Part shown: positions 17,316-27,707 of the stretch, in pieces
Position numbering within the stretch: the stretch's first letter is position 1
How the letters are laid out: each line of letters starts with the position of its first letter
From: a bacterium
Lineage (GTDB): Bacteria > Desulfobacterota > Binatia > HRBIN30 > CADEER01
Length of the DNA: 64,000 bases
Direction: 5' to 3'
Assembly (NCBI GenBank): GCA_030430165.1
Contig: JAUIGL010000002.1
Span: forward strand, 62,001-126,000
Notes under the pieces: generated by a model
What the model was told of the DNA's origin: nothing
The model's database searches: none
What the model saw: only the letters and a program-made list of their open reading frames with translations
Program-made: the position numbers and the translations under genes

Positions 17316-18414
17316 TCAATTGGTTTGTTGCAGGTACTCTTCGATGAACTTGTCGAGATCGCCGTCGAGCACGGCTTCGGTGTTGCCGACCTCGACGCCG
17401 GTGCGGTGGTCCTTGACCATGCGGTACGGGTGCAGCACGTAGGAGCGGATCTGGTTGCCGAAGTCGATCCCCATCTTGTCCTTCTGCAGCTCGTCGAGTT
17501 GCTCCTGCTTCTTCTTCATCTCGAGCTCGTAGAGACGCGCTCGCAGGACCTTCATCGCCGTTGCCTTGTTCTTGTGTTGCGAGCGCTCGTTCTGGCAGGC
17601 GACGACGATTCCAGTCGGGATGTGGGTGAGGCGAACCGCCGAGTCGGTTTTGTTGACGTGCTGACCGCCGGCGCCGCTGGCGCGGTAGGTGTCGACGCGC
17701 AGATCGGACTCGTCGATCTCGACGTCGACGTCGTCGGCGATCTCGGGGAAGACGAATACCGAGGCGAACGAAGTGTGGCGCCGCGCCGAGGAGTCGAACG
17801 GCGAGATTCGCACCAGGCGGTGCACCCCGGACTCGCACTTCAAGTAGCCATAGGCGTAGGGCCCCTGCACGTTGAAGGTCGCCCCCTTGATGCCGGCGCC
17901 TTCGCCGGGATTGTGCTCGATGATCTCGGTCTTGAAACCGCGCCGATCGCAGAAGCGCAGGTACTGGCGCAGCAGCATGTCGGCCCAGTCCTGCGCCTCG
18001 GTACCGCCGGCGCCGGAGTTGATGGTGACGATCGCGTTGCTGGCGTCGTGCTCGCCGCCGAGCAGGCGCTCGAGCTCGAGCTTGCCGAGCGTCTCCTCGA
18101 TCTCGGCCAGCTTGTCGGCCGCCTCCTGGCCGGCCTCCTCCTCTTCGGAGGCCATCTCGAGGTAGACCTCGGCGTCTTCGAGCTCGGAGCCCAGCTTGCG
18201 CCAGGTCTCGAGCGGGCCGCTCACCAGCGCGCGTTCGCGCAGCAGCTCCTGGGCCTTCTCGCCGTTATCCCAGAAATCGGGTGCCGACGCCGCCTCGTCG
18301 AGCTCGGCTATCCGTTGTTCGCGAGTCGGGAGGTCAAAGATACCTCCCGAACGCCTCCAATCGCTCCGCGAGGGCGGACCGGCGTTCTTTCAGCTGAGAG
18401 ATTTCCACGGGCAT
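17316..18414 (-). CDS. prfB: peptide chain release factor 2, with programmed +1 frameshift
   Basis: RF2 recognises UGA/UAA and triggers peptide release. The gene reads as two frames: 26 codons from ATG at 18414 (MPVEISQLKE...GRYL) to an in-frame UGA at 18334-18336, then +1 into the main frame. The joined product is 365 residues, the E. coli length. SPF, which selects UGA/UAA, falls at 204-206 and the catalytic GGQ at 249-251, one residue from E. coli numbering. A start at the internal Met (18224) would lose 63 conserved residues and is rejected. The frameshift element is listed separately. The acyltransferase gene follows after 16 bases. Confidence 0.96.
18333..18348 (-). promoter_or_regulatory. 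prfB +1 frameshift site
   Basis: Read on the minus strand the site is GGGAGGTATCTTTGAC. It has an internal Shine-Dalgarno-like GGGAGG, the spacer TAT, then CTT TGA C. Ribosomes pausing at the UGA when RF2 is scarce slip from CUU to UUU and continue at GAC, so RF2 controls its own synthesis. It matches the E. coli site (AGGGGGTATCTTTGAC) except in the purine run. Confidence 0.95.
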
Positions 18415-18554
18415 CCTGCTAGCTATGGCCGGCGGAGAGCTCGAAGGCAAGTGCGGGGCTTCCGTTCGACAGACTCGTTGTTGACGTCGCGGATGCTGGC
18501 GCTACTCCGACTTGCATTGGCGCCGTAGGAAGGTCTGGAGGCCGGGAAAATATT

Positions 18555-18642
18555 ATTTCGCGCCAAGACGCAAAGACGCCAAGGGGCGCTCTGGTTTCCG
18601 GTTCCGGTCTTTTCTTGGCGTCTTTGCGTCTTGGCGCGAAAT
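18555..18642. repeat. perfect 29-base inverted repeat (CGCCAAGACGCAAAGACGCC)
   Basis: The arms at 18555-18583 and 18614-18642 are perfect complements separated by 30 bases. Downstream, 18664-18705 holds two copies of TTCCGGAAATTCTG. They occupy the 460-base gap (18415-18875) upstream of prfB and downstream of the ELWxSDGT gene, where I see no gene. Similar CGCCAAGACGCAAAGACGC palindromes are familiar as dispersed repeats in other bacterial genomes. Confidence 0.8.
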
Positions 18643-18875
18643 GAAGAGTGACCCGGACACTGCGGGTTCCGGAAATTCTGACCGGAAAAATTCCGGAAAT
18701 TCTGGCCAGTCACGGAAGCCTCGAGAGGAGGCTGAGAAGTGAGCGCGCTAGGGAGAGAGAATTGTAGATCGAGCAGTGCGGGGCAGGCTCTCGCAGAGGA
18801 CCTGCATTGCTCGATGTCGGCCAGACAGCCGGGCTCAGACGGTGTTCCCAGCCGTGTCATTTCCCTCGCCAGGGA

Positions 18876-21800
18876 TCATCGCGTCGCCTTCGCCCGCAGA
18901 ATCGTCGTGCGGTGGGTGAGGATATCCGCGGTCTCGAACACACTCTCGAGGCAAATCCCGTGATCATCGATTAGCTGGATGGTGATGGGATACTCGATTC
19001 CGTCGAGAACCGGATCTGGTAGGTCCACACCCTTGCCGCGTACATTCATCCGAGAACGGTGCGCTTCTCCTGCGATCAGGCGTGCATTGACGATTCCATC
19101 ACTGGAGCCCGACGGATCGCGATAGCGGAAACCGCGACTTCCGACACTTGACCAGTCCGCGCCAGACTGGAGCGTTGCTGCGCTGATCTGCGCAACGGCG
19201 GCGGACGTCCCGGAATAGAGGCATATCGCAAAAGTGGTCGAGGAGATCGGATCCCCGAGCTCGTCTGTAGCGATCGGGTCGCCGCGCTTCCAGCTCCAGC
19301 GAAATCGGTCTCGTTCATCTCGCTCCGCCTGTCTGAGGACCAGTCGGGACCTCTCGGCGACGCGACATGAGGCTCGGGGTGCAACCCGGTTGCCGCAGCC
19401 GGCTATCGGATCACAAGTATCGCGGGTGCAGGAATCGCGATCGTCGCAATCGAGCGGGTCACTCCCGACGCAGCTCCCGCTCAGGCAGGTATCCGTTTCG
19501 GTACACACGCTCGCATCGTCGCAACTCGTGCCGTCTGGGGCGAAGGCGTCGTCCGGACAAACTCTGGCAGCACCCGAACAGCTCTCCGCTATATCGCATT
19601 GATGCTCGCTGGGGCGGCATATGGTCGTATCTCCCAGGAACGAATCGAGGGTGCACCAAGAGTTGATCCCGTCGCAGGAGTCTTCCTGATCGCAAACCCC
19701 TGCGGCGGTTCGGCATACGGTGCCGGCCGCCGCGACGTCATGGCTGCAAGTCCCCGCGCCGTCACATGTGTCCGCGGTACACGCGAGCCCATCGCCCTCG
19801 CAAATAGTTCCGGCAGGCTCCCAGTTGCAGCTCGGGTCACAGCAATCCCCCGAATCGTTATTGCCGTCGTCACATTCCTCTGCTCCGAAAACGATGCCGT
19901 TGCCGCAACCTGTCGGACGGCAATTCGAGTCGCATCCGTCCCCGTCCGTCGAGTTGCCATCGTCGCAAACCTCCGCAGGGTCGATCTGCCCGTCGCCGCA
20001 GCTAGTCGCAAAAGTCCAGAGCTCGAGACCCGTGGAACCATCATCGGCGGTGAAAAACAGGGTACCCCCGACTTTGGCAAAGGAGTTTGGGGCGGAACCG
20101 TTCTCTCCGGGACGGATGTCGGCAATCCGTATCGTGTTGGAAGCCGTCCCCGCCGAAAGCCAGAGCTCCTGGCCCTCGACTCCGTCGTCGGCGCCGAAGA
20201 AGACTCTGTTGCCAACTGCTGCCAGCGGAAACGGCGAGGAACTGCCGCTCCCGGGTGAAATATCGGCCACGTTCAGTGTTCCCTCGGGTGATCCGTCGCT
20301 CCGCCACAACTCACGCCCCGTCGTTCCATCGTTGGCAGAAAAGAAGAGAGTGTCGCTGGCCATGACCAGCGATTCGGGAAACGAGCTCGCACCGCCGGGG
20401 CGAATATCCTTGACCCTCCATGTCCCCGCTTCGCTGCCGTCGCTCCGCCACAACTCACGACCACCAGGGCCGTTGGCTGCGAACAGGATTGTCGTGCCAA
20501 AAGGAGTGAGCCAGCTCGGTGACGAGTCACCGGTTACATCAATATCCTTGACGAGTACCGTTCCCGCGGCGGTTCCGTCACTCCTCCACAACTCGGAACC
20601 CAGTGCGTCGCGAGCCACGAAGTAGAGCGTGTCGCCGACGCCGACCAGCTCAACGGGAGCCGATCCCGGCGTTCCTGGACGAATGTCACTGACCAGCATG
20701 GTTCCTGCGGCCGACCCATCTGTCACCCAGAGCTCTCGGCCGTGCGCGTCGTCGAATCCAGCGAAGTACGCGAGGCCTCCGACTGCGGCGAAATTAAAAG
20801 GTAACGATCCTGCTGGGCCGGGGACGATATCGATCACGATCGAGGTTCCCACCTCGGTGCCATCACTCCGCCAGAGCTCCGCCCCAGTGTCCTGGGTCGT
20901 TGCCAGAAAGAGAAGGGTTCCGTCGTAGTCGAGACTCGGGGAAGGATTCGACGAAAACACCCCGGGGTTGATGTCTTTGACGAGAACGGTGCCTGCTTCC
21001 GTACCATCCGTTTTCCACAGCTCCCTCCCGGTCGCGCCTTCAAAAGCCCCGAAGAACAGGACATCACCTACGGCGAGAAACCCCCTCGGGCTCGACCCCG
21101 CCGGACCGGGATTGATGTCTTTGAGTAGGAACGTCCCTTCGGCCGTGCCATCGGACCGCCAGATCTCTTGCCCGTGGGCATCGTTGCGCGCATTGAAGTA
21201 GAGCACCGGCCCCAGCATCGCCATGGAGGAGGGAGAGGAAGCCTTGGTGCCCTCGAAAATGTTCTTTACCGTTCGCGTCCCCTCCGTAGTTCCGTCGGTG
21301 CTCCACAACTCTCGGCCGCTGATCCCATCGTCGGCGCTAAACAGCACACCATTGTCGAGAACGAGGGCGCCAGACGGGTCGGAATCGCCCGGACCAACCT
21401 GAATGTCTTTGAGTAATACTGTTCCCTGCTCGGTTCCGTCGCTTTTCCAAACCTCGAATCCAGTGGGATCGGCATTGGCGAACAGGAGGGCTTCTTCGTC
21501 GTCTAGGCGTGCGGCAGGGAAAACGTTCGAGGGCAGCGTTCCAGGGCGGATGTCACTCACCGAAACAGTTCCCTCGGGAGTCCCGTCCGTTCGCCACAAT
21601 TCGGTGCCGAGGTCCACCGTGCGCGCTTGGAAGAGGAGGCCGGCGTTGATTGGAATGTAGTACCGCGGCACAGAGCCGACTGGCCCGGGTGCGATGTCCT
21701 TCACCATCTGAGTGCCAGCTGGCGTCCCATCGGTTCGCCAGAGCTCAGGGCCGAGCGTGCCATCGTTCGCAGCGAAATACACTTGGCCCTCGAAGGGGAA

Positions 21801-22727
21801 GAAGTTCCTTGGATCTGAGTTGCCCGGTCCGGGGGCAATGTCGCTCACCAACACAGTTCCAGTCGATGTTCCGTCACTCTTCCAAAGCTCACGTCCTTCG
21901 GGACCGCTAGCTCGGAACACTAGGTAGCCGCCTGCGTCGGTCAACTCGGCCGGACCGGAGCTAAACGTCGGATTGATGTCCGCGACCATGACCGTGCCGG
22001 ACTCGGAGCCGTCGCTCTTCCAGAGCTCGCGACCAGCGACCGGGTCGATGGCGGTGAAGTAAAGCGTGTCGTTGACCACGATGAGCTCGTCTGGAAAAGA
22101 GCCTGCCGCTCCCGGATAGATGTCCTTTAGCTGCCCGATCCCGCCCGGTGTTCCGTCGCTGCGCCAGAGCTCTTCACCAGTGACGCCGTCGTCCAGTACG
22201 AAGAAGAGATTGCCGCCCGCCGCGTAAAGTCCTCCCGATAACCCAACACTGCCGATCTCTGCCGTCGAATGAACGAGCTGTGTCCCGGCCGTCGTTCCGT
22301 CGGTTCTCCAGATGTCCAACGTCAATGTGGGGTCATCACTCACCGCGAGGAAGTAGACGAGACCATTCGACACGACGAAGTCCTGGGGAAACGAAGATCT
22401 CGTCCCCGGAATCAGATCCTTGACCAGGGCGGTTCCTTCCAAAGTCCCGTCGGAGCGCCATAGTTCGGAACCATGAAGATCGGTCGCTGCAGAGAAGTAG
22501 GCAACGCCATCGACGACGATATGAAGCCGGGGATCGGACCCGATTTGGTTCTGCTCGGCGGCGATATCCTTGAGGAGGATCGGATTCAACTCTGCCGCGG
22601 CGTCGTGCGTCGCGGTGCTGGACAGAAATGGCACCAACCGGATCGCCGCCAGGAGAACTCCGGCGATCCGCCCGAGCAGCGCCAGGAGCGTTGAATCGAG
22701 CGAACCACGCTGTGGATCGGATATCAT
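18876..22727 (-). CDS. secreted ELWxSDGT-repeat protein with Cys-rich C-terminal region
   Basis: About 1283 residues. After an N-terminal hydrophobic stretch come about 18 repeats of roughly 47 residues, each with the core ELW(R/K)SDGT..GT, LVKDI.PG and LxFxAxD, a beta-propeller-like pattern. The C-terminal part has Myxococcus Cys-rich repeats (DGNSTDGDGCDSNC, CDDGNNDSGDCC) and further Cys pairs, then a small beta-rich end. Start 22727 is favoured by GGGGGA eight bases upstream; Met codons at 22736 and 22871 are alternatives. The gene looks less GC-rich than its neighbours, which could reflect transfer or its repetitive make-up. A surface or extracellular binding role is likely; the ligand is unknown. 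Confidence 0.8.
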   Translation of the reverse strand: MISDPQRGSLDSTLLALLGRIAGVLLAAIRLVPFLSSTATHDAAAELNPILLKDIAAEQNQIGSDPRLHIVVDGVAYFSAATDLHGSELWRSDGTLEGTALVKDLIPGTRSSFPQDFVVSNGLVYFLAVSDDPTLTLDIWRTDGTTAGTQLVHSTAEIGSVGLSGGLYAAGGNLFFVLDDGVTGEELWRSDGTPGGIGQLKDIYPGAAGSFPDELIVVNDTLYFTAIDPVAGRELWKSDGSESGTVMVADINPTFSSGPAELTDAGGYLVFRASGPEGRELWKSDGTSTGTVLVSDIAPGPGNSDPRNFFPFEGQVYFAANDGTLGPELWRTDGTPAGTQMVKDIAPGPVGSVPRYYIPINAGLLFQARTVDLGTELWRTDGTPEGTVSVSDIRPGTLPSNVFPAARLDDEEALLFANADPTGFEVWKSDGTEQGTVLLKDIQVGPGDSDPSGALVLDNGVLFSADDGISGRELWSTDGTTEGTRTVKNIFEGTKASSPSSMAMLGPVLYFNARNDAHGQEIWRSDGTAEGTFLLKDINPGPAGSSPRGFLAVGDVLFFGAFEGATGRELWKTDGTEAGTVLVKDINPGVFSSNPSPSLDYDGTLLFLATTQDTGAELWRSDGTEVGTSIVIDIVPGPAGSLPFNFAAVGGLAYFAGFDDAHGRELWVTDGSAAGTMLVSDIRPGTPGSAPVELVGVGDTLYFVARDALGSELWRSDGTAAGTVLVKDIDVTGDSSPSWLTPFGTTILFAANGPGGRELWRSDGSEAGTWRVKDIRPGGASSFPESLVMASDTLFFSANDGTTGRELWRSDGSPEGTLNVADISPGSGSSSPFPLAAVGNRVFFGADDGVEGQELWLSAGTASNTIRIADIRPGENGSAPNSFAKVGGTLFFTADDGSTGLELWTFATSCGDGQIDPAEVCDDGNSTDGDGCDSNCRPTGCGNGIVFGAEECDDGNNDSGDCCDPSCNWEPAGTICEGDGLACTADTCDGAGTCSHDVAAAGTVCRTAAGVCDQEDSCDGINSWCTLDSFLGDTTICRPSEHQCDIAESCSGAARVCPDDAFAPDGTSCDDASVCTETDTCLSGSCVGSDPLDCDDRDSCTRDTCDPIAGCGNRVAPRASCRVAERSRLVLRQAERDERDRFRWSWKRGDPIATDELGDPISSTTFAICLYSGTSAAVAQISAATLQSGADWSSVGSRGFRYRDPSGSSDGIVNARLIAGEAHRSRMNVRGKGVDLPDPVLDGIEYPITIQLIDDHGICLESVFETADILTHRTTILRAKATR

Positions 22728-22946
22728 CGCGACCATCCCCCATCGTTGAACGAAACTGAATGCGGAGGCTATCATCAGCGCTTCGACCAAGTCGAAGGAA
22801 AAGGAGGGAAGGTCGGTCGCCCGCCGGGAGGGAGGCTGGTCTGACAAGCGCAACCCCTCGAGAGCAGGCAACTAACCGGTCGCGTAGGAATATCCCAGCA
22901 GTGCCTTCCGTGTTCTCCGTGTTCATCCGTGGTTCGTTTCGGGGTT

Positions 22947-23390
22947 TCAGCTCTTGGAAACCGCAATCGGCGGTAACTCCCGCACCAGCTTGCGTTGCAG
23001 CCGGAGCATCTTGCGCGCGTCGACGGGGCCGCGTTCGTGGTCGTAGCCGAGCAGGTGGAGGAAGCCGTGGACGAGCAGGACGCGCACTTCTTCGGCGATC
23101 GGCGCGTCGCGTTCGGTGGCCTGGCGCAGGGCTGTGTCGAGGGAGATGACGACGTCGCCGAGCAGCTGCTCGTCGCCGTCGGTGTCGCCCATCGGAAAGG
23201 CTAGGACGTCGGTCGGGCGATCCTTGTCGCGGTAGTCGCGGTTGAGCCGATGGATCTCGGTGTCGTCGACCAGGGCGACGCTGAGCTCTGCGTTCGGCGC
23301 CAGCTCGGCGAGCAGGTGGTTGCCGTCTCTGCGCACGTCGGCGGCGCGCACCCCGCGTCGGCGGCAACGGGAGACGACCAGGGTCGGCAT
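22947..23390 (-). CDS. ybeY: endoribonuclease YbeY (16S rRNA maturation)
   Basis: A 147-residue metal-dependent RNase that acts in 16S rRNA 3'-end processing and ribosome quality control. The zinc-binding HX3HX5H signature is His108, His112 and His118 (HGFLHLLGYDH). The conserved RDKDRPTDVLAFPM and LGDVVIS stretches are also present. It begins one base after the phoH stop, the usual phoH-ybeY order. The 219 bases between this gene and the ELWxSDGT gene contain a dispersed repeat of the CCACGGATGAACACGG type just after the stop. Confidence 0.95.
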   Translation of the reverse strand: MPTLVVSRCRRRGVRAADVRRDGNHLLAELAPNAELSVALVDDTEIHRLNRDYRDKDRPTDVLAFPMGDTDGDEQLLGDVVISLDTALRQATERDAPIAEEVRVLLVHGFLHLLGYDHERGPVDARKMLRLQRKLVRELPPIAVSKS

Positions 23391-23391
23391 T

Positions 23392-24384
<993 letters not shown>

Positions 24385-24404
24385 AGTAGGGGCTCCGGGG
24401 GTTA

Positions 24405-24750
24405 CCGGTTTTCTTTATCCACAGATTACGCCGATTTCACAGATGGGAGGGTGCTTCGGAGCGAAACCGCTCGGCTCGTCACTGTGGGCGAGAGTGCAAG
24501 AACAGCGTCGCGGCTCTTGGGGGTTTCAGGTTTTTTCTATCCACAGATTACGCAGATTTCTCAGATTTGGAGGTTTTTCAGTTTGGTGCCGCTCGGATCG
24601 TCACTGAGAGCTCCGGTGTCGCTCGTACCACTGCGGCTCAACTTTTTGTCCACAGATTTTCACTGATTCTCACAGATTCTGAACTGCCGAAAACCAGATA
24701 CCCATAATCTGTGAAATCTGCGTAATCTGTGGATAAAGAAATGAGCCGCT
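24405..24750. repeat. cluster of ATCCACAGATTACGC repeats
   Basis: Three forward copies of (T)TATCCACAGATTACGC-GATTTCACAGAT type sequence start near 24416, 24538 and 24650, and an inverted copy (AATCTGTGAAATCTGCGTAA, then TCTGTGGATAAAG) lies at about 24704-24740. The first two copies share flanks (GCTCGG.TCGTCACTG), so a unit of about 120 bases is tandemly duplicated. Everything between phoH and alaS (24385-24791) is this repeat cluster; no gene is evident. Confidence 0.8.
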
Positions 24751-24791
24751 GAGGTTGCTCGTGGTACCGACGCAACAGTGACGAGACGCCC

Positions 24792-27425
24792 CTATGAGAG
24801 GAGCTCGATCGCGCGTTCGAGGGCGGTGTCGATCTTTGACGGATCCTTGCCGCCGGCTTGCGCCATGTCGGGGCGGCCGCCGCCTTTACCGCCGACGATC
24901 GGGGCGATCTCGCCGATCAGCTTGCCGGCGTGGATCTGCTTGGCGAGGTCCTTGGTCACCGCGGCGAGGAGGCGGACTTGCCCATCCTGTTGGGCGGCGA
25001 GGACCACCACGCCCGAGCCGAGTCGGTCACGCAGCTTGTCGGCGAGCTCGCGCAGACGTTTCGGGTCGTCGATCTCGACGGCGCTGGCGATTACCTTCTT
25101 GCCGTTGACGTCGCGCGCTTTCGACAGGAGGTCGCCACTCTGGTCACCGGCCATCTTGCGACGCAGCTGTTCGAGTTGCTTCTCGAGCTCGCGTTGCGTG
25201 CCGAGCAACTTCTCGACCCGCTCTGCGATTTGATCCTCGCTGCCGCGCAGCAGCGAGCCGAGCTTGCGCAGATTCTGCTCGGCCGCCTGTACCCACTGCA
25301 TCGCGCCTTCGCCGGTCACCGCTTCGATCCGCCGGGTGCCGGCGGCAACTCCGGTTTCACCGCGCAGCTTGAACAGCCCGATGTCGCCGGTGCGTCCGAC
25401 GTGGGTGCCGCCGCACAGCTCGGTCGAGAAGTCGCCCATGCGCAGGACGCGTACCCGATCGCCGTACTTGTCGCCGAAGAAGGCGAGCGCGCCCGCCTTG
25501 ATCGCGTCGTCGTACGACATTTCCTCCGCGCTCACCGGCGCGTTCTCGCGCACCCGCACGTTGACCTCGTCCTCGATGCGAACCAGGTCCTCTTCGCTTA
25601 CCGGTCCGGGGTTGGAAAAGTCGAAGCGCAACCGGTCGGCGTCGACCAGCGATCCCGCCTGCTGCACGTGCGAGCCGAGAAGGCGACGCAGAACGCCGTG
25701 CAGGATATGGGTCGCCGAGTGGTTGCGGCGGATTCGCTCGCGTCGCTCGCGATCGACCACCTGCTTGACCGTCGCGCCGACGTCGAGCGTGCCTTCGCGC
25801 ACCTTGCCGATGTGAACGATCAGATCGGGGCGAGGTTTCAGCGTGTCGACGATGTCGACGATGCCGCCGCCTGGGAGCTCGAAAACGCCGCGGTCGCCGA
25901 CCTGGCCGCCGGACTCTCCGTAGAAGGGAGTTTCGGCGGTGACGATCTGGACTTCGTCGCCGGCCGCGGCGTGGGTGCCGGCGTCGCCGCCGACCGCAAG
26001 CGCCAGCACTTCCGACTCGAGAGCGTAGACGCCGTCGCCGACGAAGCGCGAGCTGGCGTCGGTGGAAATGGTCTTGCTGGTGCCGGCCCCACCGCTCTTG
26101 CGCGCCTCGCGGGCGCGGGTCTTCTGCTCGGCCATGCACTTCTCGAAGCCGGCCGTGTCGACCGAGATGCCGTGGCCGCGCAGGATGTCCTCGGTCATGT
26201 CGAGCGGGAATCCGTAGGTGTCGTAGAGTTTGAAGGCGACGTCGCCGGCGAGGGTCGTGCTGCCGCTTTTGGCGAGCGCGGCGCGTTCCTGGTCGAGCAG
26301 CGCGAGCCCCTTCTCGAGCGTCTCGGCGAAGCGCTCTTCCTCGGTGCGGATGACCTCTTCGATGTAGGAGCGGCGCTCGCCGAGCTCGGGATAGGCTTCG
26401 CCCATGGTGGCGATCATCGGCTCGGTCATCTTGTAGAGGAACGGCTCGCGAAAGCCGAGGTTGCTGGCGTGGCGGGCGGCGCGGCGCAGGATGCGGCGCA
26501 GGACGTAGCCGCGTCCGTCGTTCGACGGCACGACGCCGTCGGTGATCATGAACTGCAGGGCGCGGCTGTGGTCGGCGATCACCCGCATCGCCAGGTCGTG
26601 CTCCTCGTCGTCGCCGTACTTCTTGCCGGATTGTTTCTCGACGTAGCTGATCAAGGTGCGGAAGAGATCGGTGTCGTAGTTGGAGGCGACGTTCTGCATC
26701 ACCGCGGTGACTCGTTCGAGTCCCATCCCGGTATCGACGTGCCTCGCCGCGAGATCGCTGAGCACACCCTTGTCGTCGCGGTTGTACTGGATGAAGACCA
26801 GGTTCCAGAGCTCGATGTAACGCGCGCAGCCGACGTTGACCGCGCACTCGTGGCCTTCGACGTGCTGCATGTCGCAGGCGTCGGCGCCGCGATCGATGTG
26901 GATTTCGGAGCACGGACCGCACGGTCCCGTGTCGCCCATCTCCCAGAAGTTGTCCTTCTCGTCGAAGCGCAGGATCTGCTCGGGATTGATGTCGGTGATC
27001 TCGCGCCACAGCTGGTCCGCCTCGTCGTCGGTGCGGTAGACGGTGGCCCACAGCTTGTCCTTGGGAAGCTTCCAGACGTCGGTCAGCAGCTCCCAGGCCC
27101 AGGCGATCGCTTCGCGCTTGTAGTACTCGCCGAACGACCAGTTGCCGAGCATCTCGAACAGCGTGTGGTGGTAGGTGTCGCGCCCCACCTCTTCGAGATC
27201 GTTGTGCTTGCCGCTGAGGCGCAGGCATTTCTGCGAGCTGGCGGCGCGCGGAATCTCACGGGTTTCGAGACCGAGGAAGACGTTCTTGAACTGAACCATC
27301 CCGGCGTTGGTGAACAACAACGTCGGATCGTTGTCCGGGACGATGGACGAAGCGCGCACGACTTCGTGGCCGCGTTCGCGGAAGAAATCGAGGAAAGAAC
27401 TGCGGATTTCCGCTCCGGTGATCAT
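24792..27425 (-). CDS. alaS: alanine-tRNA ligase
   Basis: Full-length AlaRS of 877 residues that charges tRNA-Ala and edits misacylated Ser/Gly. Landmarks in order: the class II catalytic core (FTNAGMVQFKNVFLG, RLSGKHNDLEEVG), the anticodon-independent tRNA-binding middle, the editing domain with zinc motifs HSATH and CGGTH, and the C-terminal DHHA1-type domain ending in GGKGGGRPDMAQAGG. It is last in a minus-strand run pgpA-cinA-thpR-recA-pilT-alaS, similar to recA-alaS order in many proteobacteria, but separated from pilT by a hairpin array. Confidence 0.97.
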   Translation of the reverse strand: MITGAEIRSSFLDFFRERGHEVVRASSIVPDNDPTLLFTNAGMVQFKNVFLGLETREIPRAASSQKCLRLSGKHNDLEEVGRDTYHHTLFEMLGNWSFGEYYKREAIAWAWELLTDVWKLPKDKLWATVYRTDDEADQLWREITDINPEQILRFDEKDNFWEMGDTGPCGPCSEIHIDRGADACDMQHVEGHECAVNVGCARYIELWNLVFIQYNRDDKGVLSDLAARHVDTGMGLERVTAVMQNVASNYDTDLFRTLISYVEKQSGKKYGDDEEHDLAMRVIADHSRALQFMITDGVVPSNDGRGYVLRRILRRAARHASNLGFREPFLYKMTEPMIATMGEAYPELGERRSYIEEVIRTEEERFAETLEKGLALLDQERAALAKSGSTTLAGDVAFKLYDTYGFPLDMTEDILRGHGISVDTAGFEKCMAEQKTRAREARKSGGAGTSKTISTDASSRFVGDGVYALESEVLALAVGGDAGTHAAAGDEVQIVTAETPFYGESGGQVGDRGVFELPGGGIVDIVDTLKPRPDLIVHIGKVREGTLDVGATVKQVVDRERRERIRRNHSATHILHGVLRRLLGSHVQQAGSLVDADRLRFDFSNPGPVSEEDLVRIEDEVNVRVRENAPVSAEEMSYDDAIKAGALAFFGDKYGDRVRVLRMGDFSTELCGGTHVGRTGDIGLFKLRGETGVAAGTRRIEAVTGEGAMQWVQAAEQNLRKLGSLLRGSEDQIAERVEKLLGTQRELEKQLEQLRRKMAGDQSGDLLSKARDVNGKKVIASAVEIDDPKRLRELADKLRDRLGSGVVVLAAQQDGQVRLLAAVTKDLAKQIHAGKLIGEIAPIVGGKGGGRPDMAQAGGKDPSKIDTALERAIELLS

Positions 27426-27450
27426 CCCCGAAGCTGTAGCGGATCGACCA

Positions 27451-27707
27451 CGCCGGGGCTAGCCCGACGGCCTAGCCCCGGCGTCCCAAGGCGCCGCGGG
27501 CGCCGTCCCAACGCCGCCTGTCGGCGTGCGGTCCCAAGGCAAGCTGCGCTTGCCGTCCCAACGCGCTCCGCGCGGGGGCTGACAGACCCCGCGGCGTAGC
27601 CGCTTGGGACGAACGCCGAGCCTTGCGACGGCGTTCTTGGGACGACCGGCGCGAGCCGGTCTTGGGACGGCGCCAAGGGCGCCTTGGGACGCGGCGCGAA
27701 GCGCCGC
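27451..27707. repeat. hairpin array punctuated by GTCCCAA / TTGGGAC, array 2
   Basis: It starts with a 12-base-stem hairpin (CGCCGGGGCTAG...CTAGCCCCGGCG) and continues with self-complementary units separated by GTCCCAA, switching to TTGGGAC after the central module (27562-27603). Units include GGCGCC-GCG-GGCGCC, GGCAAGC-TGC-GCTTGCC, GAACGCC...GGCGTTC (27611-27636), GACCGGC-GCGA-GCCGGTC and GCGGCGC-GAA-GCGCCGC. The central module and the GAACGCC unit are near-identical to the reverse complement of those in array 1; the outer units differ. The last base touches the TAG stop of the pilT-like gene. Confidence 0.9.

Noticed and set aside
17316..18224. RF2 starting at the Met of MSGPLETW
   Set aside because: It omits 63 conserved residues; the frameshift site and upstream 26 codons fit RF2 exactly.
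18423..18860. 145-codon frame upstream of prfB
   Set aside because: It runs through a perfect 29-base inverted repeat and other repeats; the product is compositionally odd.
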